Shown: positions 24,923 to 34,795 of the stretch, piece by piece
Position numbering within the stretch: the first letter of the stretch is position 1
Layout of the letters: each line of letters opens with the position of its first letter
Source of the DNA: Streptomyces tsukubensis
Lineage (GTDB): Bacteria > Actinomycetota > Actinomycetes > Streptomycetales > Streptomycetaceae
Assembly (NCBI RefSeq): GCF_003932715.1
Contig: NZ_CP020700.1
Location: 682,001 to 746,000, forward strand
DNA: 64,000 nucleotides
Direction of reading: 5' to 3'
Position numbers and translations under genes: made by a program
The notes under the pieces: generated by a model
The model's database searches: none
What the model saw: only the letters and a program-made list of their open reading frames with translations
Told to the model about the DNA's origin: nothing

Positions 24923-26288
24923 CCTCGCAGAACTCGCGGATACCGTGCCCGGAGAGCTCCCGGCCGTATCCGGAGCGCTTGACGCCGCCGAAGGGGAAGG
25001 CGGGGTGGGACGCGGTCATGCCGTTGAAGAAGACCCCGCCCGCTTCGATCTCGCGGGCGCAGCGGGCCGTCTCGCGCTCGTCCCGGGTCCAGACACTCGA
25101 ACTGAGCCCGAAGGGTGTGTCGTTGGCCAGGGCGATGGCCTGGTCGAGGTCGAGGGCGCGATAGACGGTGGCGACGGGGCCGAAGGCCTCCTCCCGGTGG
25201 ATGCGCATGTCCGGGCGGACATCGGTGAGGACGGTGGGTTCGTAGAACCAGCCGTGGTCCCGGCCGGGCGGGCGGGCCGCGCCGCACAGGGCGCGGGCCC
25301 CGAGGGACAGGGCGTCGGCGACGAGGGCTTCGAGATCGGCCCGCCCCTGTTCGGTGGCGACCGGCCCGACGTCGGTGTTCTCGTCCAGGGGGTTGCCGAC
25401 GACGAGCTCCCGCATCCGGGCGGTGAACCGTTCGCAGAAGGCGTCGTGGACGTCGGTGTGCACGATGAACCGTTTGGCGGCGATGCAGGACTGGCCGTTG
25501 TTCTGGACCCGGGCGGTGACGGCGGTGTCGGCGGCGCGGGCGATATCGGCGCTGGGCAGCACCACGAAGGGGTCGCTGCCGCCGAGCTCCAGGACGGTCT
25601 TCTTGACCTCGTCGCCCGCGACGGCGGCGACGGCCCGTCCGGCGGCCTCGCTGCCGGTGAGGGTGGCGGCGGCCACCCGGGGATCGCGCAGGACGGCTTC
25701 GACGGCGCCCGCCCCGATCAGCAGGGTCTGGAAGCAGCCCGCGGGCCAGCCGGCCCGCCGGAACAGCTCTTCCAGATACAGGGCCGTCCGGGGCACGTTG
25801 GAGGCATGTTTCAGCAGGGCGGTGTTCCCCGCCATCAGGGCGGGCGCGGCGAACCGTACGACCTGCCAGAGGGGGAAGTTCCACGGCATGACGGCGAGGA
25901 CCACCCCGACGGGCCGGTAGCGCACCACGACCCGGGCTGCGCCCGAGTCGGCGACGTCCGTGGGGGCCGGGTGCTCGTCGGCGAGCAGCTCCTCGGCCCG
26001 GGCGGCGTACCAGCGCATGGTCCGCGCGCATTTGGCCGCCTCGGCCCGGGCCTGGGCGAGGGGTTTGCCCATCTCGGTGGTCATGGTGCGGGCGATGTGC
26101 TCGGCGTCCTCGTCGAGGAGGTCGGTGGCGCGGAGCAGCAGCCGGGCCCGGTCGGCGAATCCGCTGACCCGCTGCCCGGCGAACGCCTCCCGGGCGAGGG
26201 CGATCCGCTGCTCGACCTCGCCGGGCTCCATCGGGTCGAAGGTGCCGAGAGTCTCCCCGGTGGCGGGGTCGACCGTGGCGATGGGCAT
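24897..26288 (-). CDS. NAD(P)-dependent aldehyde (succinate-semialdehyde-type) dehydrogenase
   Basis: 463 residues from an ATG at 26288 with GGAGGAG upstream. ALDH features are PWNFPLWQ (cofactor site), the general base in LELGGSDPF, the nucleophile in NGQSCIAAKRF, and the C-terminal EEAFGPVATVYR...NDTPFGLSSSVWT...FPFGGVKRSGYGRE. The start MPIATVDPATGETLGTF and overall pattern are closest to the GabD/YneI type that oxidises succinate semialdehyde to succinate. The exact substrate is not fixed by these motifs. It ends 26 bp inside the flavohemoprotein gene, in the convergent orientation. Confidence 0.92.
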   Translation of the reverse strand: MPIATVDPATGETLGTFDPMEPGEVEQRIALAREAFAGQRVSGFADRARLLLRATDLLDEDAEHIARTMTTEMGKPLAQARAEAAKCARTMRWYAARAEELLADEHPAPTDVADSGAARVVVRYRPVGVVLAVMPWNFPLWQVVRFAAPALMAGNTALLKHASNVPRTALYLEELFRRAGWPAGCFQTLLIGAGAVEAVLRDPRVAAATLTGSEAAGRAVAAVAGDEVKKTVLELGGSDPFVVLPSADIARAADTAVTARVQNNGQSCIAAKRFIVHTDVHDAFCERFTARMRELVVGNPLDENTDVGPVATEQGRADLEALVADALSLGARALCGAARPPGRDHGWFYEPTVLTDVRPDMRIHREEAFGPVATVYRALDLDQAIALANDTPFGLSSSVWTRDERETARCAREIEAGGVFFNGMTASHPAFPFGGVKRSGYGRELSGHGIREFCEVTTLWYGP

Positions 26289-26460
26289 GGGGCTCTCCTC
26301 CTGGGTCTCCCGGGCACGGCGGCGTCCCGTCGCCGTGACAGGGCCACGGGGCCCTTCGACCCTCGCGTGCCCCGGCGCGTCCCGCAACGCGGCACGGGCC
26401 GCCCGTGGCCCGGACCGGCGGCAGTACCGGCAGTACGGCCGGTACGGCGGAGTCGGCCGG

Positions 26461-26835
26461 TCAGCCGGTACGGCTCAGCAGCCGTAGCTGTACGTCCTTC
26501 TCCTGGTCTCCCGCGGCGGTCCCCCGCCGCTCCACCTCGAACGCGGCGGCGAGGGTCTCGGTCATCCGGTCGACGGCCCAGTAGCCGCCCTGCATCTCGG
26601 CCTCCACCGGTTCCGTGAGCCGTACCGGCGCGGCCGGGGCGAGGGCGGTGGCGACGTCGAAGGTCGCCGTCCAGACCGTGGCGTGGCCCTCGGACACGTA
26701 CTCGGGCCGGTCGCCTGCCTCACGGTCGCAGGCATAGGCCCGGCGGAGGACCTCGAAGACGGCGTGGGCGTCCTCCTTGGCGGAGTTGCTGATCGTGACC
26801 ACGACGGGTTCGGCGTGCTGGTCGGCGCTGTTCAC
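26461..26835 (-). CDS. conserved hypothetical protein
   Basis: 124 residues from a GTG at 26835, chosen because GAGGGG precedes it. The same frame is open up to an ATG at 27000 that overlaps the stop of the upstream gene (ATGA). The extra 55 residues would be encoded by a 10-bp tandem array, which looks non-coding. The protein is acidic and soluble, begins with a strand (EPVVVTISNSAKEDAHAVFEVLRRAY), and has no motif I can name. It may be co-transcribed with the membrane protein and nitrilase genes upstream. Confidence 0.6.
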   Translation of the reverse strand: MNSADQHAEPVVVTISNSAKEDAHAVFEVLRRAYACDREAGDRPEYVSEGHATVWTATFDVATALAPAAPVRLTEPVEAEMQGGYWAVDRMTETLAAAFEVERRGTAAGDQEKDVQLRLLSRTG

Positions 26836-26870
26836 TGCGGTCCCCTCTGCTGGCTGAGGCTGTTGGGGTC

Positions 26871-26980
26871 GGTTGGGGGTCTGCTGGAGTCTGCTGGAGT
26901 CCGTTGGGGTCGGCCGGAGCCGGTCGGAGCCGGTCGGAGCCTGTCGGAGCCTGTCGGGGCCGGTTGGGGCCGGTCCGGGC
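26871..26980. repeat. 10-bp tandem array (11 units)
   Basis: Eleven contiguous decamers follow the consensus C-N-GT-CGGAGC, for example CGGTCGGAGC at 26921-26940 (two identical units) and CTGCTGGAGT at 26881-26900 (two identical units). The period equals about one helical turn and is not a multiple of three, which argues against coding. It lies between the hypothetical gene start at 26835 and the DUF6629-like stop at 26997. Confidence 0.75.
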
Positions 26981-26996
26981 CGCCGGTCGGGCCCGG

Positions 26997-27698
26997 TCAT
27001 GGCTCCGGAGCGGCCCGGCGACCGCTGTCATCTCCAGCCTTGCGCGCCCCGGGCCCCGAGGCGAATCGGGCTCCGGCCCCGGGGCGGCGGCCGACCCAGC
27101 ACAGGATCAGCAGGGAGGCGACCGCCGCCAGCGCGCACCAGGTGGAGACGAACGCGGTGCGCCACAGCAGAGCGCAGACCACGGCCCCGGCGCCGGTGAC
27201 GGCGCCGAGCAGCCGCAGGATCCGGTCGCCGCTCAGCAGCAGGGCACCGACGGTCGCGAGCAGATAGCCCGCGAGGACGGCGGCCGGGGCGGGCAGGCCC
27301 ACGGCGTAGCCGACGGTCCGCCCGTGGATCTCGGCGGTGACCGTCGTGCTCGCGAGCCGGTGGGCGAGGACGGCGGCGGTGACGGCGCCCGCCGCCAGGG
27401 GCACGGCGAGCCGCAGGACACCTCCCGGCCCCTGCGGGGGCCAGGTGCCGGCAGCGACCGCGAGGGGTACGTACAGCGGCAGCACCGGCAGGGCGATCAC
27501 CGCCCAGACGAGGGTGGCGGGTCCGCTGCCGCCCCCGCCGTGCCAGAGCACCGCCTCGGTGATCTGGTGGGCGCCGAGCAGCAGCGGAAGCGCGGCGAGC
27601 GGCAGATCGCGGACGCGGCGCGCCCGGATGACGCAGACGGCGCCGACGGCACCGATCGCGGTGCCCGCGACGAGGTCGGCGGTAGCGCTCCAGCACAC
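26997..27698 (-). CDS. DUF6629-like integral membrane protein
   Basis: 233 residues from a GTG at 27698 with GGGAG upstream. The N-terminus MCWSATADLVAGTAIGAVGAV and seven to eight hydrophobic segments throughout fit the small actinobacterial membrane family I recall as DUF6629. The fold and function are unknown. It follows the nitrilase gene by 25 bp on the same strand, so the two are probably one transcript. Its stop overlaps an ATG at 27000 that would extend the next gene, but a better start for that gene exists. Confidence 0.7.
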   Translation of the reverse strand: MCWSATADLVAGTAIGAVGAVCVIRARRVRDLPLAALPLLLGAHQITEAVLWHGGGGSGPATLVWAVIALPVLPLYVPLAVAAGTWPPQGPGGVLRLAVPLAAGAVTAAVLAHRLASTTVTAEIHGRTVGYAVGLPAPAAVLAGYLLATVGALLLSGDRILRLLGAVTGAGAVVCALLWRTAFVSTWCALAAVASLLILCWVGRRPGAGARFASGPGARKAGDDSGRRAAPEP

Positions 27699-27723
27699 GG
27701 CGCCCGGCTCCCGGCCCGGTCCC

Positions 27724-28518
27724 CTAGGGGAGCCTGCGGTTCGCGAGGACGGGTACGGCCCGGCGGACGGCGGCGACCTCGTCCGGGTCGATATCGGTGA
27801 TCAGCAGTCCGGGGGCGGCGGGCAGGCGCTCCCGCACGGTCCCGTCGGGGCCGACGACGGCGCTGTGGCCGATGCCCGTGGGGGCTCCCGGGGCGGCAGG
27901 GGCGCCCGTGGCGGCCGGGTCGGCCTGGTCGACGGCGGCGACCCAGAGGGTGGCGTCGAGGGCCCGGGCCCGTACCAGCAGCTCCCACTGGTCCCGCTTG
28001 CCCTCCCCCGCGCCCCAGGACGCGGGCAGCAGGGACAGGACCGCTCCGGCATCCGCATGGGCCCGGAACAGTTCGGGGAAGCGGACGTCGTAGCAGGTGG
28101 CGAGGCCGATGCGGACCCCTTCCAGATCGAAGGTGACGATCCGTGACCCGGGGGCGACGGTGGCGGACTCGGTGAAACCGAAGGCGTCGTACAGATGGAT
28201 CTTGTCGTAGGCGGTCTCGACACCGGGTCCGGTCGCCAGCAGGGTGTTGGTGACCCTGCCGTCGGCCGCGGGGGTGAACATGCCCGCGACGACCACCGCG
28301 CCGGTCTCCTTGGCGATCTGCCGCACCTCGGTGGCCCAGGGGCCGTCGAGAGGTTCGGCGACGGGAGCCAGCCGGGTGCCGAAGCAGGCCATGGTGGCTT
28401 CGGGGAAGGCCACGAGCCGGGCTCCGGCATCGGCGGCGAGCCGGGTCTGCTCCCGGACGAGACCGAGGTTGCGGGCGGGGTCGGGGCCGGTGGTGAGCTG
28501 GCTCAGGGCGATGCGCAT
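27724..28518 (-). CDS. nitrilase-superfamily carbon-nitrogen hydrolase
   Basis: 264 residues from an ATG with GGGGGA upstream. The Glu-Lys-Cys triad is complete: FPEAT (Glu about 40), YDKIHLYDAFG (Lys about 107), and LATCYDVRFPEL (Cys about 141). The size and the order YDKIHLYD-ATCYDVRFPE are those of the Nit/omega-amidase and deaminated-glutathione amidase branch, which hydrolyse small amides. The likely role is metabolite repair, but the substrate is inferred. It heads a probable operon with the membrane protein and the hypothetical gene downstream. Confidence 0.9.
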   Translation of the reverse strand: MRIALSQLTTGPDPARNLGLVREQTRLAADAGARLVAFPEATMACFGTRLAPVAEPLDGPWATEVRQIAKETGAVVVAGMFTPAADGRVTNTLLATGPGVETAYDKIHLYDAFGFTESATVAPGSRIVTFDLEGVRIGLATCYDVRFPELFRAHADAGAVLSLLPASWGAGEGKRDQWELLVRARALDATLWVAAVDQADPAATGAPAAPGAPTGIGHSAVVGPDGTVRERLPAAPGLLITDIDPDEVAAVRRAVPVLANRRLP

Positions 28519-28649
28519 GTACGTCCCCCAGAAGAGTCGCGGTGCGGTGTGCCCGGTCCGGTCGGTCCGGGTCTCGACCCCAGCATGCTCCCGCCGCTCC
28601 CCCGTCCCGAAGGGGACCCCGCGAACGGGCGCACGGCATCACCCGGTGA

Positions 28650-29030
28650 TCACCGGTCGGCGGCGCTGCCGCCGGGGTCCGGGGGCCGGTGGAGACCGAA
28701 GGGCGAGCCCTGGTCGTCGTGGCAGAGGACGAAGCGGCCGAAACGGGCGGTGCTCTCGTCGTCCTGTGACAAGTCTGTTTCGTCCACGCTGCCGCCCAGT
28801 TCGGTGACGCGCGCCAGGGCGGCCGCCAGATCGTCGACGCGGAAGAAGACGTACGGTCCGGCGCCGCGGTCGCCGCCGTGGATGCCGCCGGGCCCGCCCG
28901 GTGTACGGAACGCGTGCCCGCCGCCCATACCGCCGGGCTCGAAGGACCAGCCCAGCAGCGCTCCGTAGAACGCCCTGGCCCGGTCGGCGTCGGCCACACC
29001 GAGTTCGACGAAGGAGATCTCACCGGCCAT
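28650..29030 (-). CDS. VOC (glyoxalase/bleomycin-resistance fold) protein
   Basis: 126 residues, one VOC domain with the paired beta-alpha-beta-beta-beta units: ISFVELGVADADRARAFYGALLGW at the start and FGRFVLCHDDQGSPFGLH at the end. Members bind a metal and act as isomerases, dioxygenases or antibiotic-binding proteins. The substrate is not predictable. Its proximity to the mutase operon is not evidence that it is methylmalonyl-CoA epimerase, whose sequence is distinct. A GGAAGG lies upstream, rather distant from the ATG. Confidence 0.8.
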   Translation of the reverse strand: MAGEISFVELGVADADRARAFYGALLGWSFEPGGMGGGHAFRTPGGPGGIHGGDRGAGPYVFFRVDDLAAALARVTELGGSVDETDLSQDDESTARFGRFVLCHDDQGSPFGLHRPPDPGGSAADR

Positions 29031-29470
29031 CGTCCGGCCCGCCTTCCGCCCGGGTCACGGTCGCCCGGGTCCTTCCACCGTAGGGGCGGGCCCCACCCGC
29101 CGCACCCCCTAGAGCCGTCCCCGGCCGCCCCTAGAGAGGGCGGGGGTTCTTGACCGCCCGATGGCACCGGGCGAGGGTGGGAGTCGGCCGCCGCCTGACA
29201 CGTGTTCGCCGGTGGGGTACGGCCGTGCGCAAGGCCGTCCCGTCGGCGCAGAGTCGCGACGCCGGGCCGTCGTCCCGTTCCGTTCGTCGTCGACCAGGCA
29301 GGGGTGACCCCTTGTTCGATTCCCCCGGGTCCGGGGTGCCGGGCGCACCGCCCGACACGGTGCTGTCGTACGCCTCCGGCACCGCCACCCCGTGTACCCA
29401 CACGCCCCGTCAGACCCCTGCATACCAGGGCAAGGGTGACCGATTGAGGGAGGGCAAGCTCACACTCCGT
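29031..29470. other. intergenic region between VOC gene and mutA
   Basis: About 440 bp. The divergent promoters of the VOC gene and mutA must lie here. I saw no cobalamin-riboswitch-like structure and no gene. Two CCCCTAGAG copies near 29106 and 29130 are the only local repeat. Confidence 0.4.
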
Positions 29471-29505
29471 ACATCTGCTGTACGTGTGTGCAGATGTCCT
29501 AGCAT
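29471..29505 (+). promoter_or_regulatory. mutA leaderless promoter with a perfect inverted repeat
   Basis: ACATCTGC (29471-29478) and GCAGATGT (29490-29497) are perfect 8-bp arms separated by 11 bp. The -10 TAGCAT (29500-29505) follows two bases later, and the ATG is 6 bp after it. The repeat covers the -35/spacer region, the expected place for a repressor operator. With this -10 spacing, transcription would begin at the ATG. Confidence 0.65.
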
Positions 29506-29511
29506 CCCGGC

Positions 29512-31422
29512 ATGACCGTGCTCCCCGACCGCCCCCTTGAGGGGTTCTCCCTGGCCGCAGACTTCCCCGAGGCCGACGCCGGCACCTGGCGCCGCCTGGT
29601 CGCCGGTGTGCTGCGCAAGACGGGCAAGGACGTCCCCGAGGACGCGGTGGAGGACGCGCTCGCCACCCTCGTCGAAGAGGGTCTGAGCGTCCGTCCGCTG
29701 CATACCGGCGACCAGACGGACGACACCTCCGCCCCCACCGGCTTGCCGGCCTTTCCCGGCTTCGCCCCCTTCACCCGCGGCGGCCGTCCCGAAGGCGGCG
29801 CGGTCGCCGGATGGGACGTACGGCAGCGTCACGACCGTCCGGATCCGGCCGCCGCCAACGAGGCGGTCCTCGCCGATCTGGAGCACGGCGTCACGTCCCT
29901 GTGGCTGTCCGTCGGCGCGTCCGGCGTCCCGGTCTCCGGGCTGGCCGCCGCTCTCGACGGCGTACTGCTCGACCTCGCGCCCGTCGTCCTCGACGCCGGT
30001 GACGACGTCGAGGAGGCCGCCGCCGTCCTCTTCGGTCTGTACGAGCGGGCGGGCACCGCCCCGGCACCCGGCGGCAATCTGGGCGCCGACCCCTTCGGGC
30101 AGGCGGCGCGCACCGGCGCCCACGACGCCGTCACGGACCGTCTCGGGGTCGCGGTGGGGCTCGCCCGGCGCTGCCACGAGACCGTGCCCGGTCTGCGCGC
30201 GCTGACCGTGGACGCGCTGCCGTACCACGAGGCCGGTGCGTCGGCCGCCCAGGAACTCGGCTGTTCCCTGGCGACCGGGGTGGCCCTGCTGCGTGCGCTC
30301 ACGGACGCCGGACTCGGCATCGAAGCGGCCCTGGGCCAGCTGGAGTTCCGGTACGCGGCGGGCGCCGACCAGTTTCTGACGATCGCGAAGCTGCGGGCGG
30401 CCCGGCGCCTCTGGGCCCGGGTCGCCGAGGCGTGCGGCGCCGACGGTACGGCGGGCGCCCAGCGCCAGCACGCGGTCACCTCACCGGTGATGATGACCCG
30501 TCGGGACCCCTGGGTGAACATGCTGCGCACCACGGTCGCCGCGCTCGGCGCGGGCGTCGGCGGCGCGGACGCGGTGACGGTGCTGCCGTTCGACCATGCG
30601 CTCGGTCTGCCGGACGCCTTCGCCCGCCGGATCGCCCGCAACACCTCCGTGATCCTGCTGGAGGAGTCGCATATCGGCCGGGTGATCGACCCGGCGGGCG
30701 GCTCCTGGTACGTGGAGCGGCTCACGGAGGATCTGGCCCAGCGGGCCTGGGAGTGGTTCCAGGAGCTGGAGCGGGCCGGTGGACAGCTCGCCGCGCTCCG
30801 CTCCGGTCTGGTGGAGACGCGCATCGGCGCCGTGTGGGAGCACCGCCGCGGAAAGCTGGCCACCCGCCGGGAGCCGGTCACCGGAGTCAGCGAGTTCCCC
30901 CTGCTGTCCGAGGCACCGGTGAAGCGCGACCCCGCGCCCGAACCGCCGGCGGGCGGGCTGCCCAGGGTCCGGCGCGACGAGGCGTTCGAGGCGCTGCGCA
31001 GCCGCTCCGACGCGGCCGTGGCGGCGGGCGGCGACCGGCCGCGGATCTTCCTGGCGGCCCTCGGCCCGGCGTCGGCGCACACCGCTCGCGCCTCGTTCAC
31101 GGCAAACCTGTTCGCCGCGGGCGGTATCGAGCCGGTGCACGATCCGGTGACGGTGGACGCCGGTTCGGTGGCGGCGGCCTTCGCGGCCTCCGGGGCGGAA
31201 CTGGCCTGCATCTGTTCCAGTGACGCGCTCTACGCCGAACAGGCGGAATCGGTCGCCGGGGCGCTGAAGGCCGCGGGGGCGCGCCGCGTCTACCTCGCCG
31301 GGCGCCCCGGGGAACTGCGCGAGACGTACGAACGGGCCGGGGTGGACGAGTTCGTGGTCGCGGGCGGCGACGCCGTGGCCGTGCTCACCCGGGCCCTCGA
31401 CCTGATCGGAGTGGCTCCGTGA
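29512..31422 (+). CDS. mutA: methylmalonyl-CoA mutase small subunit
   Basis: 636 residues. MutA pairs with MutB to interconvert succinyl-CoA and (R)-methylmalonyl-CoA. It has the TIM-barrel region (for example [73 protein letters not shown]) and a cobalamin-like C-terminal domain. The C-terminal domain lacks DxHxxG, as expected for the non-catalytic subunit. The start coincides with a leaderless promoter; the stop overlaps mutB (GTGA). In Streptomyces, this mutase feeds methylmalonyl-CoA to polyketide synthases and propionate use. Confidence 0.95.
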   Translation: MTVLPDRPLEGFSLAADFPEADAGTWRRLVAGVLRKTGKDVPEDAVEDALATLVEEGLSVRPLHTGDQTDDTSAPTGLPAFPGFAPFTRGGRPEGGAVAGWDVRQRHDRPDPAAANEAVLADLEHGVTSLWLSVGASGVPVSGLAAALDGVLLDLAPVVLDAGDDVEEAAAVLFGLYERAGTAPAPGGNLGADPFGQAARTGAHDAVTDRLGVAVGLARRCHETVPGLRALTVDALPYHEAGASAAQELGCSLATGVALLRALTDAGLGIEAALGQLEFRYAAGADQFLTIAKLRAARRLWARVAEACGADGTAGAQRQHAVTSPVMMTRRDPWVNMLRTTVAALGAGVGGADAVTVLPFDHALGLPDAFARRIARNTSVILLEESHIGRVIDPAGGSWYVERLTEDLAQRAWEWFQELERAGGQLAALRSGLVETRIGAVWEHRRGKLATRREPVTGVSEFPLLSEAPVKRDPAPEPPAGGLPRVRRDEAFEALRSRSDAAVAAGGDRPRIFLAALGPASAHTARASFTANLFAAGGIEPVHDPVTVDAGSVAAAFAASGAELACICSSDALYAEQAESVAGALKAAGARRVYLAGRPGELRETYERAGVDEFVVAGGDAVAVLTRALDLIGVAP

Positions 31423-33620
31423 CCATCCCCGACTTCACCGGCATCGAGCTGGGGCCGGGCGCGCGGGCGGCCGGTGACGACGACCGCTGGCGGGCCGCCG
31501 TCAAGGAGTCCTGCGGACGGAACGCGGACGACCTGGTGTGGGAGACCCCGGAGGGGATCCCTGTGAAGCCGCTGTACACGGAGGCCGATCTGGCCCCGGT
31601 GGACTTCCTGGGCACCTATCCGGGGATCGCGCCGTATCTGCGCGGCCCGTACCCGACGATGTACGTCAACCAGCCGTGGACGATCCGGCAGTACGCGGGG
31701 TTCTCCACCGCCGAGGAGTCCAACGCCTTCTACCGGCGGAATCTGGCGGCCGGTCAGAAGGGCCTGTCGGTCGCCTTCGACCTGCCGACGCACCGGGGGT
31801 ACGACTCCGATCATCCCCGGGTCACCGGTGATGTCGGCATGGCCGGGGTGGCGATCGACTCCATCTACGACATGCGGCAGCTCTTCGCCGGTATTCCGCT
31901 GGACCGGATGAGCGTGTCGATGACCATGAACGGCGCGGTGCTGCCGGTCCTGGCGCTGTACATCGTGGCGGCCGAGGAGCAGGGGGTGGCGCCCGAGCAG
32001 CTGGCCGGGACCATCCAGAACGACATCCTCAAGGAGTTCATGGTCCGCAACACGTACATCTATCCGCCGAAGCCGTCGATGCGGATCATCTCCGACATCT
32101 TCGCCTTCACCTCGCGGCGGATGCCCCGCTACAACTCCATCTCCATCTCCGGGTACCACATCCAGGAGGCGGGGGCGACGGCCGATCTGGAGCTGGCGTA
32201 CACGCTGGCGGACGGCATGGAGTATCTGCGGGCCGGTATCGGCACCGGTCTCGACGTGGACGCGTTCGCGCCGCGGCTGTCGTTCTTCTGGGCGATCGGC
32301 ATGAACTTCTTCATGGAGGTCGCCAAGCTGCGGGCGGCCCGGCTGCTGTGGGCGAAGCTGGTGCGCACCTTCGAGCCGAAGAACGCGAAGTCGCTGTCGC
32401 TGCGCACCCATTCCCAGACCTCGGGCTGGTCGCTGACGGCGCAGGACGTGTTCAACAATGTGACGCGGACCTGTGTGGAGGCGATGGCCGCCACCCAGGG
32501 GCACACCCAGTCGCTGCACACCAACGCGCTGGACGAGGCGCTGGCGCTGCCGACGGACTTCTCGGCGCGGATCGCCCGCAACACCCAGATCCTGCTCCAG
32601 CAGGAGTCGGGGACGACCCGGGCGATCGACCCCTGGGGCGGCAGTGCGTACGTGGAGCGGCTGACGTACGACCTGGCGCGCCGGGCCTGGCAGCACATCG
32701 AGGAGGTCGAGGCCGCGGGCGGCATGGCGCAGGCCATCGACGCGGGCATCCCCAAGCTGCGGGTGGAGGAGGCGGCGGCCCGGACCCAGGCCCGGATCGA
32801 CTCGGGCCGGCAGCCGGTGATCGGCGTGAACAAGTACCGGGTCGAATCCGACGAGCAGATCGACGTGCTGAAGGTCGACAACTCGGCGGTGCGGGCGCAG
32901 CAGATCGACAAGCTGCGGCGGCTCCGGGAGGAGCGCGACGAGGCGGTGTGCCGGGACGCGCTGCGGGCGCTGACCGCGGCCGCGGGCTCGGCGCCCGGCC
33001 CCGGTCTTGAGGGCAATCTGCTGGCGCTGGCGGTGGACGCGGCGCGCGCGAAGGCGACCGTGGGTGAGATCTCGGACGCCCTGGAGGCCGTGTACGGGCG
33101 GCATTCGGGCCAGATCCGTACGATCTCCGGTGTGTACCGAGGTGAGGCAGGACAGTCCCCGTCCGTGGCGCGGACCCGGACGCTGGTCGAGCAGTTCGAG
33201 GAGGCGGAGGGCCGCCGGCCGCGGATCCTGGTGGCGAAGATGGGCCAGGACGGGCACGACCGCGGCCAGAAGGTGATCGCCACGGCCTTCGCGGACCTGG
33301 GCTTCGACGTGGACGTGGGCCCGCTGTTCCAGACGCCCGAGGAGGTGGCGCGGCAGGCGGTGGAGGCCGATGTGCATATCGTCGGGGTGTCGTCGCTGGC
33401 GGCGGGGCATCTGACGCTGGTGCCCGCGCTGCGGGAGGAACTGGCGGCGCAGGACCGGGAGGACATCATGATCGTGGTGGGCGGGGTGATTCCGCCGCAG
33501 GACGTGGCGACGCTCCGCGAGTCGGGTGCGGCGGCCGTGTTCCCGCCCGGGACGGTGATCCCGGACGCGGCGTACGACCTGGTCACGACGTTGTCCGCGG
33601 CGCTGGGCCACACCTCGTGA
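31419..33620 (+). CDS. mutB: methylmalonyl-CoA mutase large (catalytic) subunit
   Basis: 733 residues, the normal length. The N-terminal barrel shows the family hallmarks [31 protein letters not shown] and [11 protein letters not shown]. The C-terminal B12 domain has the cobalt-ligand motif MGQDGHDRG (Asp611-x-His613-x-x-Gly616) followed by [16 protein letters not shown] and [10 protein letters not shown]. It is translationally coupled to mutA and followed at 49 bp by meaB. Adenosylcobalamin is the cofactor. No B12 riboswitch was seen at the operon start. Confidence 0.97.
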   Translation: MTIPDFTGIELGPGARAAGDDDRWRAAVKESCGRNADDLVWETPEGIPVKPLYTEADLAPVDFLGTYPGIAPYLRGPYPTMYVNQPWTIRQYAGFSTAEESNAFYRRNLAAGQKGLSVAFDLPTHRGYDSDHPRVTGDVGMAGVAIDSIYDMRQLFAGIPLDRMSVSMTMNGAVLPVLALYIVAAEEQGVAPEQLAGTIQNDILKEFMVRNTYIYPPKPSMRIISDIFAFTSRRMPRYNSISISGYHIQEAGATADLELAYTLADGMEYLRAGIGTGLDVDAFAPRLSFFWAIGMNFFMEVAKLRAARLLWAKLVRTFEPKNAKSLSLRTHSQTSGWSLTAQDVFNNVTRTCVEAMAATQGHTQSLHTNALDEALALPTDFSARIARNTQILLQQESGTTRAIDPWGGSAYVERLTYDLARRAWQHIEEVEAAGGMAQAIDAGIPKLRVEEAAARTQARIDSGRQPVIGVNKYRVESDEQIDVLKVDNSAVRAQQIDKLRRLREERDEAVCRDALRALTAAAGSAPGPGLEGNLLALAVDAARAKATVGEISDALEAVYGRHSGQIRTISGVYRGEAGQSPSVARTRTLVEQFEEAEGRRPRILVAKMGQDGHDRGQKVIATAFADLGFDVDVGPLFQTPEEVARQAVEADVHIVGVSSLAAGHLTLVPALREELAAQDREDIMIVVGGVIPPQDVATLRESGAAAVFPPGTVIPDAAYDLVTTLSAALGHTS

Positions 33621-33669
33621 GGCCGGTGACCGGGGTAGCCGGCCCGCGGGGCGGCGGGGCGGAGCGGAT

Positions 33670-34659
33670 GTGCCGGTGAGCGTCGATCTCGCCGCCTATG
33701 TGAAGGGCGTACGGGAGGGTTCCCGGGCGTACATCGCCCGGGCGGTCACCCTGGTGGAGTCCCGCCGCCCCGACCACCGGGTGCTCGCCCAGGAGCTGCT
33801 GTCGGAGCTGCTGCCCCATGCGGGTGCCGCCCGGCGGGTGGGCATCAGCGGGGTGCCGGGGGTCGGCAAGTCGACCTTCATCGACGCGTTGGGCACGATG
33901 CTGACGGGGCTCGGCCACCGGGTCGCGGTGCTCGCGGTGGACCCCTCGTCCCGGCGTACCGGCGGTTCCATCCTGGGCGACAAGACCCGGATGGAGCGGC
34001 TGTCGACGGATCCGGCGGCCTTCGTCCGGCCGTCGCCTTCGGCGGGCACGCTCGGCGGGGTCGCGAAGGCCACCCGGGAGACGATGGTGGTGATGGAGGC
34101 CGCGGGCTACGACGTGGTGCTCGTCGAGACCGTGGGCGTGGGCCAGTCGGAGACCACGGTCGCCCAGATGGTCGACACGTTCCTGCTGCTGACGCTGGCC
34201 AGGACCGGGGACCAGCTCCAGGGCATCAAGAAGGGCGTCCTGGAGCTGGCGGACGTGATCGCCGTCAACAAGGCGGACGGGCCCCATGAGCGCGATGCCC
34301 GCTCGGCCGCCCGCGAACTCGCCGGGGCGCTGCGCCTGATGCACCCGGCGGACGCGGCCTGGACCCCGCCGGTGCTGTCGTGCAGCGCGCGTGAGTCGGC
34401 CGGTCTGGACACGGTGTGGGAGCGGGTGGAGCAGCACCGCGATCTGCTGTCGTCGACGGGGAAGCTCGCCGCGAAGCGCCGTGACCAGCAGATCGACTGG
34501 GTGTGGTCGATGGTCCGGGACGAGCTGACGGAGCGGCTGCGTACGCATCCCGCGGTCCGGGACCTGGTTCCGGACGTGGAGCGCGCGGTGCGCGGCGGGG
34601 AGCTGACGGCGACGCTGGCGGCGCGGCGGATCCTGGAGGCGTTCGAGAGCCCGCGCTGA
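33670..34659 (+). CDS. meaB: MeaB-type GTPase, methylmalonyl-CoA mutase chaperone
   Basis: 329 residues from a GTG at 33670. MeaB protects the mutase from oxidation and gates delivery of adenosylcobalamin. The G-domain motifs are clear: P-loop GVPGVGKST (61-69), the [20 protein letters not shown] segment, [10 protein letters not shown] and NKADGP. The C-terminal helices ([17 protein letters not shown]) form the dimerisation part. It is the last gene of the mut operon, and a hairpin lies 110 bp downstream. Confidence 0.95.
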   Translation: MPVSVDLAAYVKGVREGSRAYIARAVTLVESRRPDHRVLAQELLSELLPHAGAARRVGISGVPGVGKSTFIDALGTMLTGLGHRVAVLAVDPSSRRTGGSILGDKTRMERLSTDPAAFVRPSPSAGTLGGVAKATRETMVVMEAAGYDVVLVETVGVGQSETTVAQMVDTFLLLTLARTGDQLQGIKKGVLELADVIAVNKADGPHERDARSAARELAGALRLMHPADAAWTPPVLSCSARESAGLDTVWERVEQHRDLLSSTGKLAAKRRDQQIDWVWSMVRDELTERLRTHPAVRDLVPDVERAVRGGELTATLAARRILEAFESPR

Positions 34660-34701
34660 TCGGGGCCGGATGTTTGCGGCGGACCGGGGGGTGTAGTAAT
34701 T

Positions 34702-34773
34702 ATGGAAGAGCCCCCGCCCGGGAACTGGGAATTCATAGGGCGGGAGCTCACGCAGTGCAGTGGGTTGACCTGA
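34702..34773 (+). pseudogene. 23-codon mini-ORF, possible remnant of an XRE-family N-terminus
   Basis: ATG at 34702, TGA at 34771-34773, product beginning MEEPPPGNWEFIGREL. The start recalls the P-x-NW-x-x-x-G-x-x-L opening of many Streptomyces XRE/DUF5753 regulators, but it stops before the helix-turn-helix. TAGTAAT just upstream could act as a -10. The stop codon is itself part of the hairpin that follows. It could be a decayed gene start or a short leader peptide. Confidence 0.25.
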
Positions 34774-34794
34774 GCCCCGTCTATGGGGGCTCAG
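34770..34794. terminator. bidirectional hairpin between meaB and the 32-residue gene
   Basis: CTGAGCCCC (34770-34778) pairs over 9 bp with GGGGCTCAG (34786-34794) around the 7-base loop GTCTATG. It ends one base before the stop of the minus-strand small gene at 34796, so it can end both converging transcripts. Confidence 0.7.
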
Positions 34795-34795
34795 T

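Noticed and set aside
28650..29030. VOC protein as methylmalonyl-CoA epimerase
   Set aside because: The epimerase has a different motif pattern. Position near mutAB alone is not sufficient.
29031..29511. Search for a cobalamin riboswitch upstream of mutA
   Set aside because: The B12-box-like sequence is not present, and the promoter appears leaderless, which leaves no room for a 5' riboswitch.
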